Notes: a model not told the origin generated them from the sequence alone. A DNA stretch of 64,000 nt from Diploptera punctata (GCA_030220185.1 JASPKZ010007798.1:186001-250000), one strand, 5' to 3'. Shown: positions 30,185-42,224, counted from the stretch's first letter. Translations and numbers: made by a program.

Positions 30185-31420
30185 CATAAAATGTATTGTT
30201 GCAGTGTGTGAATAATTACATGATCCGAGAGAATGTTTAAAAATCGTTATAAATTGTTAAAATAGTAGAAAATGTTAGGAGAAACGGAAAAAGTAAATAG
30301 TACAACAATGTAATAGAGACAAATAGTACACTTTTTTCCGAAATGTATTACCATACATATAGCATGGTGAATCAAAGTATAGTTCCGCCCATTTCTGAAA
30401 CCTATGGAAAAGATACCTTTTTTTTTAATTTGACAGGTATGCATTGATCAATTATCTGAACAAAACATTAACGTAAATGTCTATAAATAATTACAAATGA
30501 TTTTACTTACATTTTCCATAAAATCCAAATGCAGGTTATAGAACTAACACACAAGCACTAAAAAAGTTACATTACACAACAAAATAAAGTAATGTTTTAC
30601 AGTTGAAATTATCGTAACTATTTCGTCTACAAGTTTCTCTTAATTACGTTTACACTGTACAGGTTAATTAACTAAGTTTTGTATTCATTGAAACAAAGTA
30701 CTCGACACATTATAACACGTAATGCCTTGCTTTGTTTATAAACAAGCAAAAAAGTTGTCAACACTAATAATTTCATATGTTTACTTCACTATTTTTATTC
30801 GCCATTTGCTATTTTCATGGCCATAGATTATAGTCATGCATAGAGAAACTCTGTGATAGCCATGGAGGAACATGCCATAGCCTTCTACTATAGTGGATTT
30901 TCTCTGGCCTTCTACATACATAATAAAAAATGCGCACGAATTTCATAAGTATTTGTTTTTAATAGTTGAATGCAGGCTTGTTTTTAACCTATACCACAAC
31001 ACAGAGAGAGCTATAACCCGCTGCTATAACCCTAGAATCACGCCTAGGACCATAGTGGGTTATATCTGTCTAGGACATTTTATGTACATATTTCATATTT
31101 TTATTGATTTCATCGACATATTGATGCTGGAGGCAGCTGCTGTCAGAAGCGTCACAAAAAATACATTTAATAAAACCTCTTCTATCTTCGAAGTCCAGTG
31201 ACCACTTTTCATAGGAAACTCAATTCCAGCTTCAACGAAATCTATTTTTTCTTTATCTTTGTAACCTCCACAAATTTCTTAGCTGCTGTGATCAAAATTT
31301 GAAGCACAGTAAAGTATGGTACTAATAAAATCCATGTTCCTTATTTTATTATAGTATACCGTAGACCTGGGAGGCAGGACTACATGTACCATATTTAAAT
31401 GTTTCAATTATAAGGGATTT
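30185..31420. other. No recognised feature
   Basis: AT-rich sequence without coding support or recognisable transposon parts. Confidence 0.4.
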
Positions 31421-31479
31421 CAAATCAAAATCTTAGTAGGCTACTAGAAACCGACTTTTTCACAACTGGGGAAGGGAGC

Positions 31480-32919
31480 ATTTTAGGCATCCAATGAAAT
31501 CTATTGATAAGCAGCGCACATGAAACATGTTTGGAAATAAACACTTTTGAAGTTTTTTTTAAACCCTTTGATATAAGATACTGCAGGCCTATTCCTGTCC
31601 AGTGACCACTTCTCACTAAAATCTCCTAAATTATCAGGGAAATAATTTAGATGGGAATGAAGGAAATGCACTTTGACACTCATGTTGCAACCAATCTGTT
31701 TTAAATTTTGTAGCATCACTTTCACTACCGGTATGTTAACATAATTTCCGTCTTTTTCTATTTCCAAGGAAATTAAACACTTCTAAAAGCATTCCAGGCA
31801 TACTTCACTTCTCGACTCATAGTATTCTCGAACTAACTGTCCATCATCAGTTTTCGAATTTGTGGGCCAACGAATACATCAGCTTTAATTTTTTCATAGG
31901 ATAATGAAGGAAATGTAGCACAAAGGTATTTAAAGTACTCACTGCCTTTATCTAGAGTTTTCACAAATTGTTTCATTAAACTTAATTTTATATGGAGAGG
32001 TGGCAACAATACTTTTGAGGGATCAATATGAGGTCCACTTCTAATATTTTTCTCGCCCGATAATTAATCCTACGTGGCTACTTTTCCTTTCCCAGTGTTC
32101 TGACCTAGCTCTGCTATCATATTCACATAAGAAACAAAGCTATTTTCTGAAATCAGCTAGCTGACCAAGTAATAGTCAAATAATCTTAAAATCTCCACAG
32201 ACTAGCTATAGATGATTTCCGTACTGCAGTTTTTGTAACAAAAACTTTACATTTTCATATGTCTCCTTTAAAACAAAAGAGTGGGCCACAGGAATGGAAG
32301 GATGAATGTTTCCATTATGAAGCAAAACCCCTTTAAGACTTATTTTAAAGAATTTATGAAGAACATCCACTCTTTGGAATAATAGTTTATGTTATAAAAT
32401 TTTAAGACAGCAGGAATGTCCTCAGCCCTACTTTCTTTTCTTTTAACCTAGAGCCTAACAGTTCTGTTGATTCTTTAGGCATATTTAAATCCCACACTAA
32501 AAAACTAAGCTCACTTTGATTAAAACATTTATCATGATCAGAGTTATATGGTTCACCATCTACTGGAGATTCAGTTTCAGTGCTACTGGATGCAGACAGC
32601 AATGTATCTAATTCAGGGTGTAAGAGAACTGGAATATCTTATGGCAGAGGGAATGTTAGGATATACAATATCTTTCTTGTTTTTAGCATTATATCCTGCT
32701 ACCTTAACTGTGCAAAAATAACAATCATCTCCATGATTTGTAGGTTCCCTCCAAATCATAAGGATACCAAAGGGCAATGACTTCTTTTTTACACTTTTCC
32801 AACTCCTCAAATCTGCAGCACTATGACATACTTTATGAAGGAACAGCGATTTATTCTGATCTAACTTAATGCCAAAGTATTGAAAGTAAGTTTTCTTTGT
32901 TTTATTAACATATATGACC

Positions 32920-32925
<6 letters not shown>
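31480..32925 (-). pseudogene. Decayed member of an arthropod repeat gene family
   Basis: Minus-strand pieces in order: NKTKKTYFQYFGIKLDQNKS, HKVCHSAADLRSW, FGILMIWREPTNHGDDCYFC, VYPNIPSAIR (32,925-32,613); LSFLVWDLNMPKESTELLGS (32,602-32,402); CGDFKII and LCFLCEYDSRARSEHW; VHFLHSHLNYFPDNLGDFSE (31,690-31,610). The order matches an uncharacterised multi-copy arthropod family with Cys-rich N-terminus and FLCxWDSR and HLDYFPENLG motifs, known to me from insect genomes. Many stops and frameshifts are present. Function unknown; possibly transposon-derived. Confidence 0.7.

Positions 32926-32965
<40 letters not shown>
32921..32965. repeat. (TA)n microsatellite
   Basis: An uninterrupted TA run of about 40 bases at the 5' edge of the decayed gene. 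Confidence 0.95.
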
Positions 32966-32966
<1 letters not shown>

Positions 32967-32969
32967 AAA

Positions 32970-34790
32970 CAGATTTGGATCATCATTTAAACAACCACGT
33001 TTCGTCACTTCTAAGAAACAAAACTATTGTGTTGTACTCTCGCAGAAAAATTAGAACTCACACACTTCGCATTTACATGACAACGAATAGCACAAGACTG
33101 ATCTCCAATTTCGAAACAACTTTTAAAATGGGATAGGTTTATTATCTCAGAAAGGATTTCTTTAGCCTGATAAGCAGGATTGCACTTCGATATATACAGG
33201 GATCCTCTGTCAGTTCTCTAATGCATTGTTTGTTTTAATAGCAATCTTTAAGAGTAAATATTTTCTTTAATAAATTTTAATGGCCTGAGACAACAAACAT
33301 TTCAACTTCTTGTTTATAGATAAGATGAATGCAGATAGATAAACGTCTCAGATAGAATAACAATGGATATCTTAAACCCTGTTCATTATAAGAGGAAGAC
33401 AATTTTTTCTACGGACCTAGGGTGGATATAGTTAGAAGATTTTAATACATATAAACATAATGTAAAATATAAACATAATAATAGTTATATTATTTCACAT
33501 TTTAAGTAATATAGTTGAAATTATAAACTATTGGGCATTTCTAACAAACGATAAGCACACTGTAATATTACTACAGTATATACATTATGAAAAATATTCA
33601 AAACATAACATTTTGAATTGTAAAAAATTCTGACGTGGTACGCGAAAATGGGTTTCATTTTTGCAATCAGTGTGAAATTGTGATTCACAAATGCTCATTT
33701 ATTAAAAAAAGTAAAATTCATGCACAACGGTGATTTATCGTTATTTATCGTTAAGTGAGATGCTGTAGAGTAATTAGATGTTTCTTTTTATTCGAACCTG
33801 ATCATGATAAAGTTGTACTTTTTGAACAAAAGTTTGAGAAATGCTTTGACTCACTTATATAGCTTGACTCACTCTCTCATTCTATTCTATGAAAGTATGT
33901 TGATTGAACATACATGGGTACTATTTAAGAGTGGAATTGACAAACAAGAATTAATAAATTTTATTGGTATTACAATAACTGTATTATTAACTTTTTCGTA
34001 TATTGATTTAGCATATTTATCTAAAAAATTACAAAAATATTTCTCATAAAATGGAAACACCATTTTTTAAAAAGGTATTTCATTTATTGTAGTGTTTTCT
34101 ATAGTATTATACATTGGTTGATTTTTTTAATCTGGCACCTTTTTTTCAATACATAGCTTATTTACATGTTCTAAGTTTCACAGGCCTTCCATTACCGCAT
34201 TAACTTTTTAGCAGGCAAGGAGAAGCAAGGCACTAGTGGTGAAGATGGAGAAAGTGTCATCTTCCACCATTGGCATTGGTACAAGCAAATGACTGGGCAA
34301 GTGGTATAATCAGTGGCAAAATGTAGTGCTAGGCCTACTTAAAATAGGAGATGAAGTTAATGAAATATCTTCAGAGTTTGTATGCCTACGGGTTTCTGGA
34401 TAATGTGACATACAGAGAAATTAAATCAGCACTGATTTCCAACTATTGTCTGGCAGACTTAAATGTGTATATACTGTGAATATAGGGTCTAACTTTCGCA
34501 CTTGACATTGTCATTAACAACTGACTGTACACAACTGACAGATAATGAACACTGTCACTGCAACCTGAAACAAGGGTCTACTATCTCCAACTCCTACTCA
34601 TCCTTACACTTTGTTTTAGTTCCCTGTTTTTCTGTTTTGAAAGTTAACGTTGTCGAGTAATAGTCACTAATGTTGCATAGAAGTGTGCTCAGTGATGCAG
34701 AAATCATTGGTTCCCATTGGCACTGCTTACTATGTTGATGATGCAAATAGAGTGATTGATTGCCTGTAAAACATTTTCAACTGTTTGGAA
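32970..34790. other. No recognised feature
   Basis: AT-rich DNA. Weak open stretches (for example plus 33,804-34,049) have no recognisable domain and are not called as genes. Confidence 0.4.
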
Positions 34791-34799
34791 GCAAATCCT

Positions 34800-35175
34800 A
34801 CAAAATGGTTCCATAATCTTAAGGATAGACTATGCTCACAGATACTTAATTCTGGAGAGTATGGCGGATGATAGAACACTTCGCAGGCCAGCTATTGAAC
34901 AATTTAGACACATCTCCTACCGTATGCTCCCTAGCATTGTCACTTAGAACGATGGGCGAGTTATCCATAAAGCATTTTCATTTTCATCTCAGAGCTGCTT
35001 ACAGATCGTTCTGTAAAAATGAACAATAGTATTCCACATTAATGTTCTGCCTTGGGGGAACAGTATGCTTTAAGATCACACCATCCCAATCATAGGCAAG
35101 ATTCAGCATAGCCAATTATTGCGACGTTTTCTAGGGATCTGATAGGTATTCGTAATATTATAAAACATTTTGATC
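34800..35175 (-). pseudogene. mariner transposase fragment
   Basis: The minus strand reads YDWDGVILKHTVPPRQNINV, EYYCSFLQNDL, RRKRKCFMDNSPIVLSDNAR and, after a frame change, VFYHPPYSPELSI. These are the middle and third-Asp regions of a mariner transposase, with the second Asp in the DNA(R) motif. No inverted repeats were found. Confidence 0.75.
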
Positions 35176-35259
35176 CTTATGAAGGTTTGCCATGATATAT
35201 TCCCAATAATAAATTGTCAGCATAATAAATTTGTGTACATCTTTGTGCTGATTAACCCT

Positions 35260-35560
35260 CCGTGGCATCTTTACCTTGTTGTGGTGGAGTAGCTTGCGAG
35301 CTTAAATAACCCCAAGAGTTACGCCAGCGGTATCATTGCTACCAAAAGATTAGCTACCCATGCCAGACAGGTCGAAGACAATAAACCAGACGAAAAAAGT
35401 ACCTAGGTGGAAAGAATGACGATCTTTCGCCATAAAAATACAACCGTCAAGAAATGCGGACATGTGTTCCATTGGGGTAAGATTTTTCAGAGATAAAATC
35501 GTCCCCCATTCGGTGCTCTGGGCAGGGACTACTTCAGTGTATCCATGCCAAAGAAAAACA
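35260..35560 (+). repeat. Unclassified repeat preceding a LINE tail
   Basis: Contains TTACCTTGTTGTGGTGGAG and CATGCCAGACAGGTCGAAG. The second string also occurs, inverted, at 21,870-21,885, next to another copy of the same LINE tail. It may be non-coding LINE sequence brought together by deletion. Confidence 0.35.
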
Positions 35561-35795
35561 AAAGCAGGACATGTGGCACAAATAGGGAATGAAAGAGGTG
35601 CATGGAAGCTTCTTGCAGAAAAACCAGAAGGAAAAGGCTCAGTTGGTAGACCAAGAACAAGGTGGGAGAATAACATTAACCATGATTTGAAGGAAGTAGA
35701 TTATACAGGGGATGATTGGAAAACATTAGTTCAGGATAGGGATGTATGGAGAGCTTATGTTCGCGCTGCCATTAACCTACGGGTTCAATAGAGCC
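35560..35795 (+). mobile_element. LINE ORF2 C-terminus
   Basis: Open reading GHVAQIGNERGAWKLLAEKP, VGRPRTRWENNINHDLKEVD, DWKTLVQDRDVWRAYVRAAI, NLRVQ, stop. This is the typical end of the LINE family seen at 63,290-64,000. 5'-truncated. Confidence 0.8.
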
Positions 35796-35799
35796 AGTG

Positions 35800-36735
35800 A
35801 GTTAGTTAGTCGCTGTATTGCTGATTAATATTATATTACCATATTAATTTACTCATTATTTGTTAATCAACATTTATCATATTTGTAGAATTAATAAATA
35901 TATTAGCATAGGTTTTAATAAATGTATTAAATATTTTATTTTATTCTAGAAATCTCAATTGTTATAACTGAACCAAAGAGGCCAAGTTACAACATACTGT
36001 CATTTTTTAATATCTGTTAAAGCATGAAAAAACAATTTTGAGGATTTTTTTGTATTTTCAGGCTTTAGGCTGTGAAACGTAGTGGGAGGCAATGCTATAT
36101 CTAGTGCTACCTCATGAATTCTTATTTCTGACACAGTCTGTAATCTTTGTTACTTACTGGAGGGTGACCAGATTAAGGCATGTCTAATACACTTTTGTAT
36201 CCTTATGTGAAGGCTCTAATCCACCTTGCTACTATTTGGAGAAATAACAGAGCTGCACTGCAACCTTCTTACAGTCTTTGGTGACACTGTCATGCCATGC
36301 AAACTCTAACAAATTGAATTTTTTTAACAGCTTTTCTATTCTTGCTTTAAAAACATTGCAACTGTATATTCCATGATCGTTAGCTCACAAATTGTCACTA
36401 TGGATAGACATGGAGGAGGGAGGGTAAATGAATTTGTTTTGATGGAGGGGAAGCATGTAAGCAACCTGTGATATAAACAACATTTTCCAGTTTTTTCATA
36501 CTGCAGCATAATTGCCATTACTAAAAAAACCATAATTTGTATTTTATAACCATTTATTGTTTTACTTGCATGTTGCTTACTATACCAAATTTTGCATTCT
36601 CTTATGATTTTTAGGATGGTAATTTTAGGGTCGAATGTTTGAAAGGCGTTCTCTGCTGTGAAAGTTTTATCCAAATACATTTTGCTTACTCAGAAATCTA
36701 TTCATGCGATAATAATTGTAAGCTACCTGACGAGG
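35800..36735. other. No recognised feature
   Basis: AT-rich sequence; no coding or repeat family recognised. Confidence 0.4.
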
Positions 36736-37090
36736 TACCTTAAGATAATAGCTCAAGATAGAAACTTATCGTGAAAATCCCGAAGGGAACCGATGGAAAC
36801 TGTTGCAGCTTTATCCAAGATGTCGGACCTTGAAGACTTCGATCATGTTTTCGGTATACGCAGAGAAGAGGAATTTGATAGAGTCTACCAAAGAATTCAA
36901 CTGGAAGAACAGGAGAATTAGCGTAATATTGCGCGATGCAGACGTCGTTGTATACGGTATTATTTGCAGGACGCAAGTGTAAATGCGTTCCTCTATAGCA
37001 GACGAAAATAACGGAAGTGGTTTTATCACTGAGAATTCTGGGTAATTCGTTGCCAATATTACAAAAACGTCAACTTTCATGCATGACCGG
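36735..37090 (-). pseudogene. Transposon ORF fragment related to 588-914
   Basis: In pieces the minus strand gives RRFTVSIGSLRDF..., then MSDLEDFDHVFGIRREEEFD, RVYQRIQLEEQEN, stop, RNIARCRRR and LQDASVNAFLYSRRK. The block is shared with the TIR element at 193-1114. It resembles the start of Harbinger/HARBI1-type proteins, but without catalytic motifs this is a guess. No inverted repeats were found here. Confidence 0.5.
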
Positions 37091-37524
37091 TAAGTCAGCC
37101 GTTAATTCGATCTCAGCAATTGCTCACGGTGAGTCAGCTCACGGTGAGTCAGCTCACCAGTGATTGAAAGTAATTTGAGTAGAGACTAATGTATTTGCAT
37201 ACGACCCATTGACTTAAAAATATCTCACTGCCATATGATGCAACTAAAACTAGGATTTTCACAGGCTTTCTGTATATTACATCACATTACATACATATAC
37301 ACAGGAGATAAATGATGTGGCATATGTCACAAATATGTAATTTTAGCTGAATGTTTTATGGTTGTTTAGTTTGTATCCAGAAGTTTTGAATAAAAGGATT
37401 CTGATATTAAAATATATGGTACATATTAGTCCTAATATCAAGTAAGATATTGAAATTATTTTATTATTCTCTAATACTATAATGCTTGCGTATTATCATC
37501 AAATAAGATACTAAACATTATACA

Positions 37525-37790
37525 AATTTCTATTTTATTATTATTATTGTTATTATTATTATTGTTATTATTATTGTTATTATTATTCTTTAAATTATTG
37601 TAATTGTTATTATTCTTTACATTATTGTTATTGTTATTATTCTTTACATTATTGTTATTGTTATTCTTTACATTATTGTTATTGTTATTATTCTTACATT
37701 ATTGTTATTCTTTACATTGTTGCTATTGTTCTTTACACTGTTGTTGTCATTATCATTGTTATTGTTATTGTTGTTATTATTTTAAGATAT
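37525..37790. repeat. (TTATTG)n-rich low-complexity tract
   Basis: Degenerate repeats of TTATTATTG/TTATTCTTTACATTATTG. An open stretch across it is repeat-driven and not a gene. Confidence 0.9.
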
Positions 37791-37924
37791 TATTTTTGAA
37801 ACTATATAGGAAAATATTTTTTTTAGAAGAAATCCTAAATGTGGATGCGTATTTTATGTATGAGAACAAAAACTCATATACTCATCATGCAGAATTAGGA
37901 AATTACTTTTTTTTAATCTAATAT

Positions 37925-38005
37925 TTGTAGAAAATAACACTATGAGGTTTCTTTAAATTATTATGAGTTAGTTATTTGACTCACCTCAATTTCTTATATA
38001 GTCAA
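37925..38005. repeat. PLE terminus fragment
   Basis: GAAAATAACACTATGAGG ... TTGACTCACCTCAATTTC matches the HH4-type end as seen at 3,600-3,660. There is no hammerhead core. Confidence 0.6.
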
Positions 38006-38244
38006 AGTTCTCACTTTGTAAGGAATTTAAAAATATGTAATAAACACTCCTTCTTAGCAATGAGTGAAAAGTTATTTTATGCATCTAACATTCACTGTTT
38101 AAGTTACCTCATTTTGTACTGACTTTCACTTTTCCTTAAATTGCTTTGAGTATAATATTGTATGTTTCTGTACAGTCAAGAATAACTGTATATGTAATTT
38201 TAAATACACAATGCTGTAAAGAATAATTCAATTACTTGTTTCGT

Positions 38245-38605
38245 TCATGAATGAATGAGTAATTTTTTACATCTTATCTCATAATTTATGTTTTCTTAAA
38301 CACGGGAACTGCAGTTTTCAAGAGGAAACATCCCTCCCATTTTCAACTGCAGTTCCCATGTTTAAAAAACATAAACCATGAGGCAAGATGTAAAAAATGA
38401 CTTATTCATTCATGAATTAACCCTTTGCATGCCACTGGTGAAACCTCTTGTGTCAGAGATTTAAATCGCACCCGCCGATGTGATCGGCTTTGCAAGTAGT
38501 TTAAGTATATTGTCTGGCAGGTAATGGGCAGGAGTACCAGAGCTGATCTAATCGGCTCATGACAGCTAAAGGGTTAAGAGCCTCACAATGTTATTTCCCA
38601 TATTT
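38245..38605. mobile_element. Foldback element, interrupted by piggyBac MITE
   Basis: Arms of about 70 bases (ATGAATGAATGAGTAATTTT ... CGGGAACTGCAGTTTTCAA, mirrored at 38,337-38,416) around a 16-base loop. The right terminus, AGCCTCACAATGTTATTTCC, lies beyond the MITE. The inner arms are not of the hammerhead type. It is a distant member of the same foldback class, judged by its end. Confidence 0.65.
38421..38573. mobile_element. piggyBac-type MITE
   Basis: Flanked by TTAA on both sides (38,417-38,420 and 38,574-38,577). The ends read CCCTTTGCATGCCACTGG and CATGACAGCTAAAGGG. The TTAA target plus CCCTTT/AAAGGG ends is the piggyBac hallmark. About 153 bp, no coding. Confidence 0.85.
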
Positions 38606-38619
38606 AACTATGAATACTT

Positions 38620-39160
38620 TTGTTGTATTCAAAATATACTACCGGTACATGCCTTTATGTTTAAAAAATAAGTAAATTGTGCATTGGTGTTGCTATTATG
38701 AATCTAAGATCTATAAAAATAGATAGATATTTAGGGAAGTATAATGACAAACGCTAGTATAAATATAAAAAAATAATAAATATATGTCTTTCACATACAA
38801 TATTATTTCGTTATGATCACATTCACTTCCTCTAATGTATGTATGCACAGTATTTATAATCAAACAGCTGTTGCTTGTAAGATAGTAAACAGAAAAGTAA
38901 TGTAGAATGTTTCAGGTGAGAAGGCTAAAACCTGAAAGTTTGAAAGAGTTTACAAGCTGCTCGACCTGTTCTTCTCTCTTACATACAAAAGCCTGCAGGC
39001 TGCCGTAATGCTGCTTGTAAGCATTCTCTACTGTATATATATATCAGTTCAATTCTTTTATGCTAGATGGCAACCATATATTATTTATTGGACATGTTTA
39101 TGGGAAAGTGGTAGATTTAAGTTGTTGATAAAAATGCAAATTATGTAGAAAGCAATAAAC
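38620..39160. other. No recognised feature
   Basis: AT-rich sequence with short poly-A/T runs; no coding support. Confidence 0.4.
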
Positions 39161-39164
39161 TTGA

Positions 39165-39335
39165 TATTTAAGTAAATTTTATTACCTCACCTCACATTCT
39201 TCTTCTTAGACTAGTTCCAGATACTTAGTTGGTTCCATCATCAGTATTTTCATGACCGTTGTTATGACGACATAACAAGAAGAGGAAGTATTTGAGGTGA
39301 GGTAATAAAATTTACTTAAATAAATAATACCTCAT
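39165..39335. mobile_element. Palindromic PLE-terminus element (HH1)
   Basis: The left end TTAAGTAAATTTTATTACC and right end GGTAATAAAATTTACTTAA are exact mirrors. The left arm carries a hammerhead-like motif on the minus strand: CTGATGATGGAACC (core 39,244-39,238), then GGAACTAGTC with one A missing from the GAAA box. The right arm has lost the core. Confidence 0.7.
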
Positions 39336-39422
39336 AATTACTTATTTTAGGTATTCACACTATGAAGTATATTCATTTAGGTAGAATTTTTTATCACTCA
39401 CCTCATATTGTTCTTCTTATTT

Positions 39423-39473
39423 GACTATAAACTAGTTTTGGAAAATAGTTTCTGTTCCATCCTCAGTATCGTC
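39423..39473 (-). ncRNA. Hammerhead-like motif, HH1b, left arm
   Basis: Helix I GAC-G-ATA/TAT-A-GTC, core CTGAGGA, helix II weakened by two changes, AAAA instead of GAAA. Likely inactive. Confidence 0.45.
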
Positions 39474-39673
39474 ACGACCGTTGTTCTGTCGTCTTGAAGA
39501 GCCATCCTTCACTCCTTCCATTGGCAGACTGAAAAACCTCGAAACCTGGTCATTCTCCCCATGAAATTGATGAACTTTGAAATTCCCAGGAGAACGACCT
39601 GGTTTCGAGGTTTTTCAGTCTGCCAATGGAAGGAGCAAAGGATGGCTCTTCAAGACGACAGAACAATGGTCAT

Positions 39674-39725
39674 GACGATACTGAGGATGGAACAGAAACT
39701 ATGTTCCAAAACTAGTTTATATTCA
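39674..39725 (+). ncRNA. Hammerhead-like motif, HH1b, right arm
   Basis: GAC-G-ATA, CTGAGGA (39,681-39,687), T, GGAACA ... TGTTCC, AAAACTAGTT, TATATTC. Helix II is intact. G12 is A as in the other HH1b copies. Confidence 0.45.
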
Positions 39726-40184
39726 AATAAGAACAATATGAGGCGAGTGATAAAAAATTCTACCTAAATACCTCATAGTTTTATTTTAGAAAGAAAAATT
39801 AGTGCTCGAACCGGTACCCAAACCTGTATCAATTCTGGAAAGTGTTAATTTAAAATATAACATCAAAATACCTCATAGTGTCAATTCCTAAAAAAAGTTA
39901 ATAAACTTTATTTCTATTTTTGTCATATGTTGTCAATTGAAACAATGGAAATATAGCTAAGATCTGCTAGTTAAAATGTCAAAAACATTTTTATAAATTC
40001 AAATTTTCTACAAAATATTTTATTCACTGGTATCAACCAAATGGAAAGAGATCATTGGTTGTCCAAGAAAGAGATGTCTCAAGAATTCATTCAGATCTAA
40101 CAGTTCTTGCAGGACAAGAAAGGATGACAATGATATTTTAATCAGACTTAGATAATACAAAATTTAAACAGTTAAATTAAGTTT

Positions 40185-40200
40185 TTTAATTTTTATTTCC
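40185..40200 (-). terminator. Candidate poly(A) signal of gene 2
   Basis: The minus strand reads GGAAATAAAAATT about 100 bases past the gene 2 stop codon. AATAAA in this position fits a cleavage/polyadenylation signal. Confidence 0.5.
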
Positions 40201-40297
40201 TTTTGTCTTGTACACAGACTAACGGCAAAGGTTCAAGAAGAGTAATTGTATTACCCAAATACTCTCATATCAAATTATTCAATATATGGGTTAAATA

Positions 40298-40361
40298 TTA
40301 GTTAACTATCGGTGTCTTCTTGACTTCAGTAGTAGTTGCTCCAAAAGTATTAGATGGTTGT
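40298..40361 (-). CDS. Gene 2, terminal exon
   Basis: 64 nt. After a TTTAAATTTTAG acceptor the first A completes the AA| left by the previous exon (Lys). The exon then reads QPSNTFGATTTEVKKTPIVN and stops. The phase match and the TTTEVKK motif, also found at the ends of exons 2-4, tie it to gene 2. It is shorter than most gene-prediction cutoffs. Confidence 0.7.
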
Positions 40362-40562
40362 CTAAAATTTAAAAAAATAACACAATTAATACTCATGCCT
40401 CATTCGAATTTTGTCTTAATTAAAAATAAACAATTGTCCTGAAAAATGTATACAGTCTCATATAAAGTTATTTTAATAGATGGAGAGCACAACTTCAGAT
40501 TTGTGCTACCAGTATTACAACAAACATTATGAAAGGATATCCCCAATATGAAGTCTCATAAC

Positions 40563-41882
40563 TAGGGCTCGGAAGTAGAGAAAAAATCTTTTTTTTATTT
40601 TATGTCTAAAAATGAGGCCTAACATAAACTTTATTTCTATTTGGGTCATTGTAGGCCATAAAAGGTGGGTTTTATTTGTCCTTTTTCTTTTTCAACTTTT
40701 TGGCTTATTGGTCTTTTTTTAACTATTTTTTAGGTCTTTACATTTTTTTTTGTAAATTTACCTTCTTTTGACTACATTTGTACCATTAGTATAATTCAAG
40801 AATCTGCAGACTCTAGTCTTAATTGAACTTCTTTTAAAAACACTACCTAGTTTTAACTTCAAAAGACTTTTCACATTCCAAACACTTTTGTTCCGCGAGA
40901 AACTATTGAACCTTTACAAAATATCCTGTTATTTTAACCAGCCTACTGACTGCCTGTAGTATTGTATTTAGACTTCAAATTTTCTAAGAAGTTGCCACTT
41001 TGTGACATTGAGATGACTGGAGACAACTATTGTGATATACTGTAATGCCAAAAGATAAGTTTTCCAGAGTTCAATTTTTATTATTCTAGAGTATTTAGTC
41101 AAATATGCTTCTAGTTATACCAATTTAAATTTAAATTTCTTTCTGCAGGATATCCATTGCATCCTGCACCGTAGCCGAGTGGTTAAGGCAAGAAGCCTTG
41201 GTGCAGAGCTACGGGACTTGCGCTGGTTCGAGTCCCCATGGGGAAAGAAATTTTATCATGGAATTTCTGCCAGTATGGGACCGGTGCCTACCCAGCATCA
41301 TGAGGTGTTTGGATAGCTATAATAATTAGCGACTCCAGGTTTGAGAAGACCAGCTATAACGGCTGGAGGAACCAATATGCTGACCACATGTCACCCCTAC
41401 ACAGGCTAGATGATCGTTTACCTCTGTGATTAACACATGTGGATGTGAGGTCAGCAGCTGGCTGGTAGGCCAAGGGCCTTCTAGGTCTGTCGCGCTTGGA
41501 GTTAAGGATATCCATAGCGGACTCGCTGATTTCATTCTATTCAGGAAAACTTGTTCATTCTAAATTCTCCAACAACTTTCTCTTTTAATGAATGCAGAAT
41601 TCATTTTTCAAACTATGTTCAATTAAAAACATATAAAGTATGAAAGGAGAAGTATTTTCAGTCATTTTTTTTTCGCAATCAATGTTGCACTTCACTAGAA
41701 TGTTGTACTTTTTAAACATTATTTTCTTATATTCATTAAAATGCAGTTGAAACTAAAATTGTTTAATTTGAATTGCCTTTTTACGTCCGTTTTTTTTCAG
41801 TTTTAAGGTCTTTTGGGATATATTTAGGCCTTTTTAAAGGTCTTTTATAGGCATTTTATAGGTCCTCAACTTCTGAGCCCTA
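40563..41882. mobile_element. Non-autonomous hAT element
   Basis: The ends TAGGGCTCGGAAGTAGAG and CTCAACTTCTGAGCCCTA form imperfect inverted repeats. An exact 8-bp target duplication CTCATAAC (40,555-40,562 and 41,883-41,890) is diagnostic of hAT. The inside is T-rich, with runs of GGTCTTT/AGGCCT, and no transposase. A SINE-A sits within it. It lies in the last intron of gene 2. Confidence 0.85.
41160..41502 (+). mobile_element. SINE family A, nested in hAT
   Basis: CACCGTAGCCGAGTGGTTAA (A box), GGTTCGAGTCCCCATGGG (B box), then the full family body. The flanking duplication is AGGATATCCAT (41,149-41,159, repeated just after the 3' end near 41,504). Confidence 0.85.
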
Positions 41883-42224
41883 CTCATAACTTTTAGTGAA
41901 CAATAGTTTCACTCTATGAAATCTGTGAGTTGTGTTTGTAAATTATCAAAGTTAATATCATATTGATTACTCCATCGCTACTTCTTTCTTACCCATATCC
42001 CATTTGAAAGTGAACTAGTAGCAGGCATCTGCAAACAAGTATTCACTGTGTTTTCCAAAATTAAAACATTATAATTTTCTGAATACTTCAAATATTAAGA
42101 GAAACTCCAGTGTCTTCATCAATTTAAATATTTCCAAATCACAATTAAACTAAATTCTGCACTTTTTTTTCCTCCAAAGGGATGTGTGTGTTGTGTATTT
42201 CATATAAAATAGTGTCCATCACCC

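Larger units (their letters stand above)
39345..39790. mobile_element. Palindromic PLE-terminus element (HH1b)
   Basis: Long mirrored arms. Left arm 39,370-39,560 (GGTAGAATTTTTTATCACTC ... CGAAACCTGGTCATTCTCC) is answered by 39,585-39,775. The centre reads the MNFEIPG-encoding end of the GIY-YIG ORF. Each arm has CTGAGGA (39,466-39,460 minus; 39,681-39,687 plus), a GGAACA-type helix II and AAAACTAGTT. A non-autonomous derivative of the PLE at 9,478-10,811. Confidence 0.8.

Noticed and set aside
33804..34049. Small membrane protein gene
   Set aside because: AT-rich DNA gives hydrophobic frames by chance; no splice sites, conservation clue or family recognised.
37604..37921. Leu/Phe-rich membrane protein
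   Set aside because: The hydrophobic reading comes from the TTATTG repeat and has no other support.
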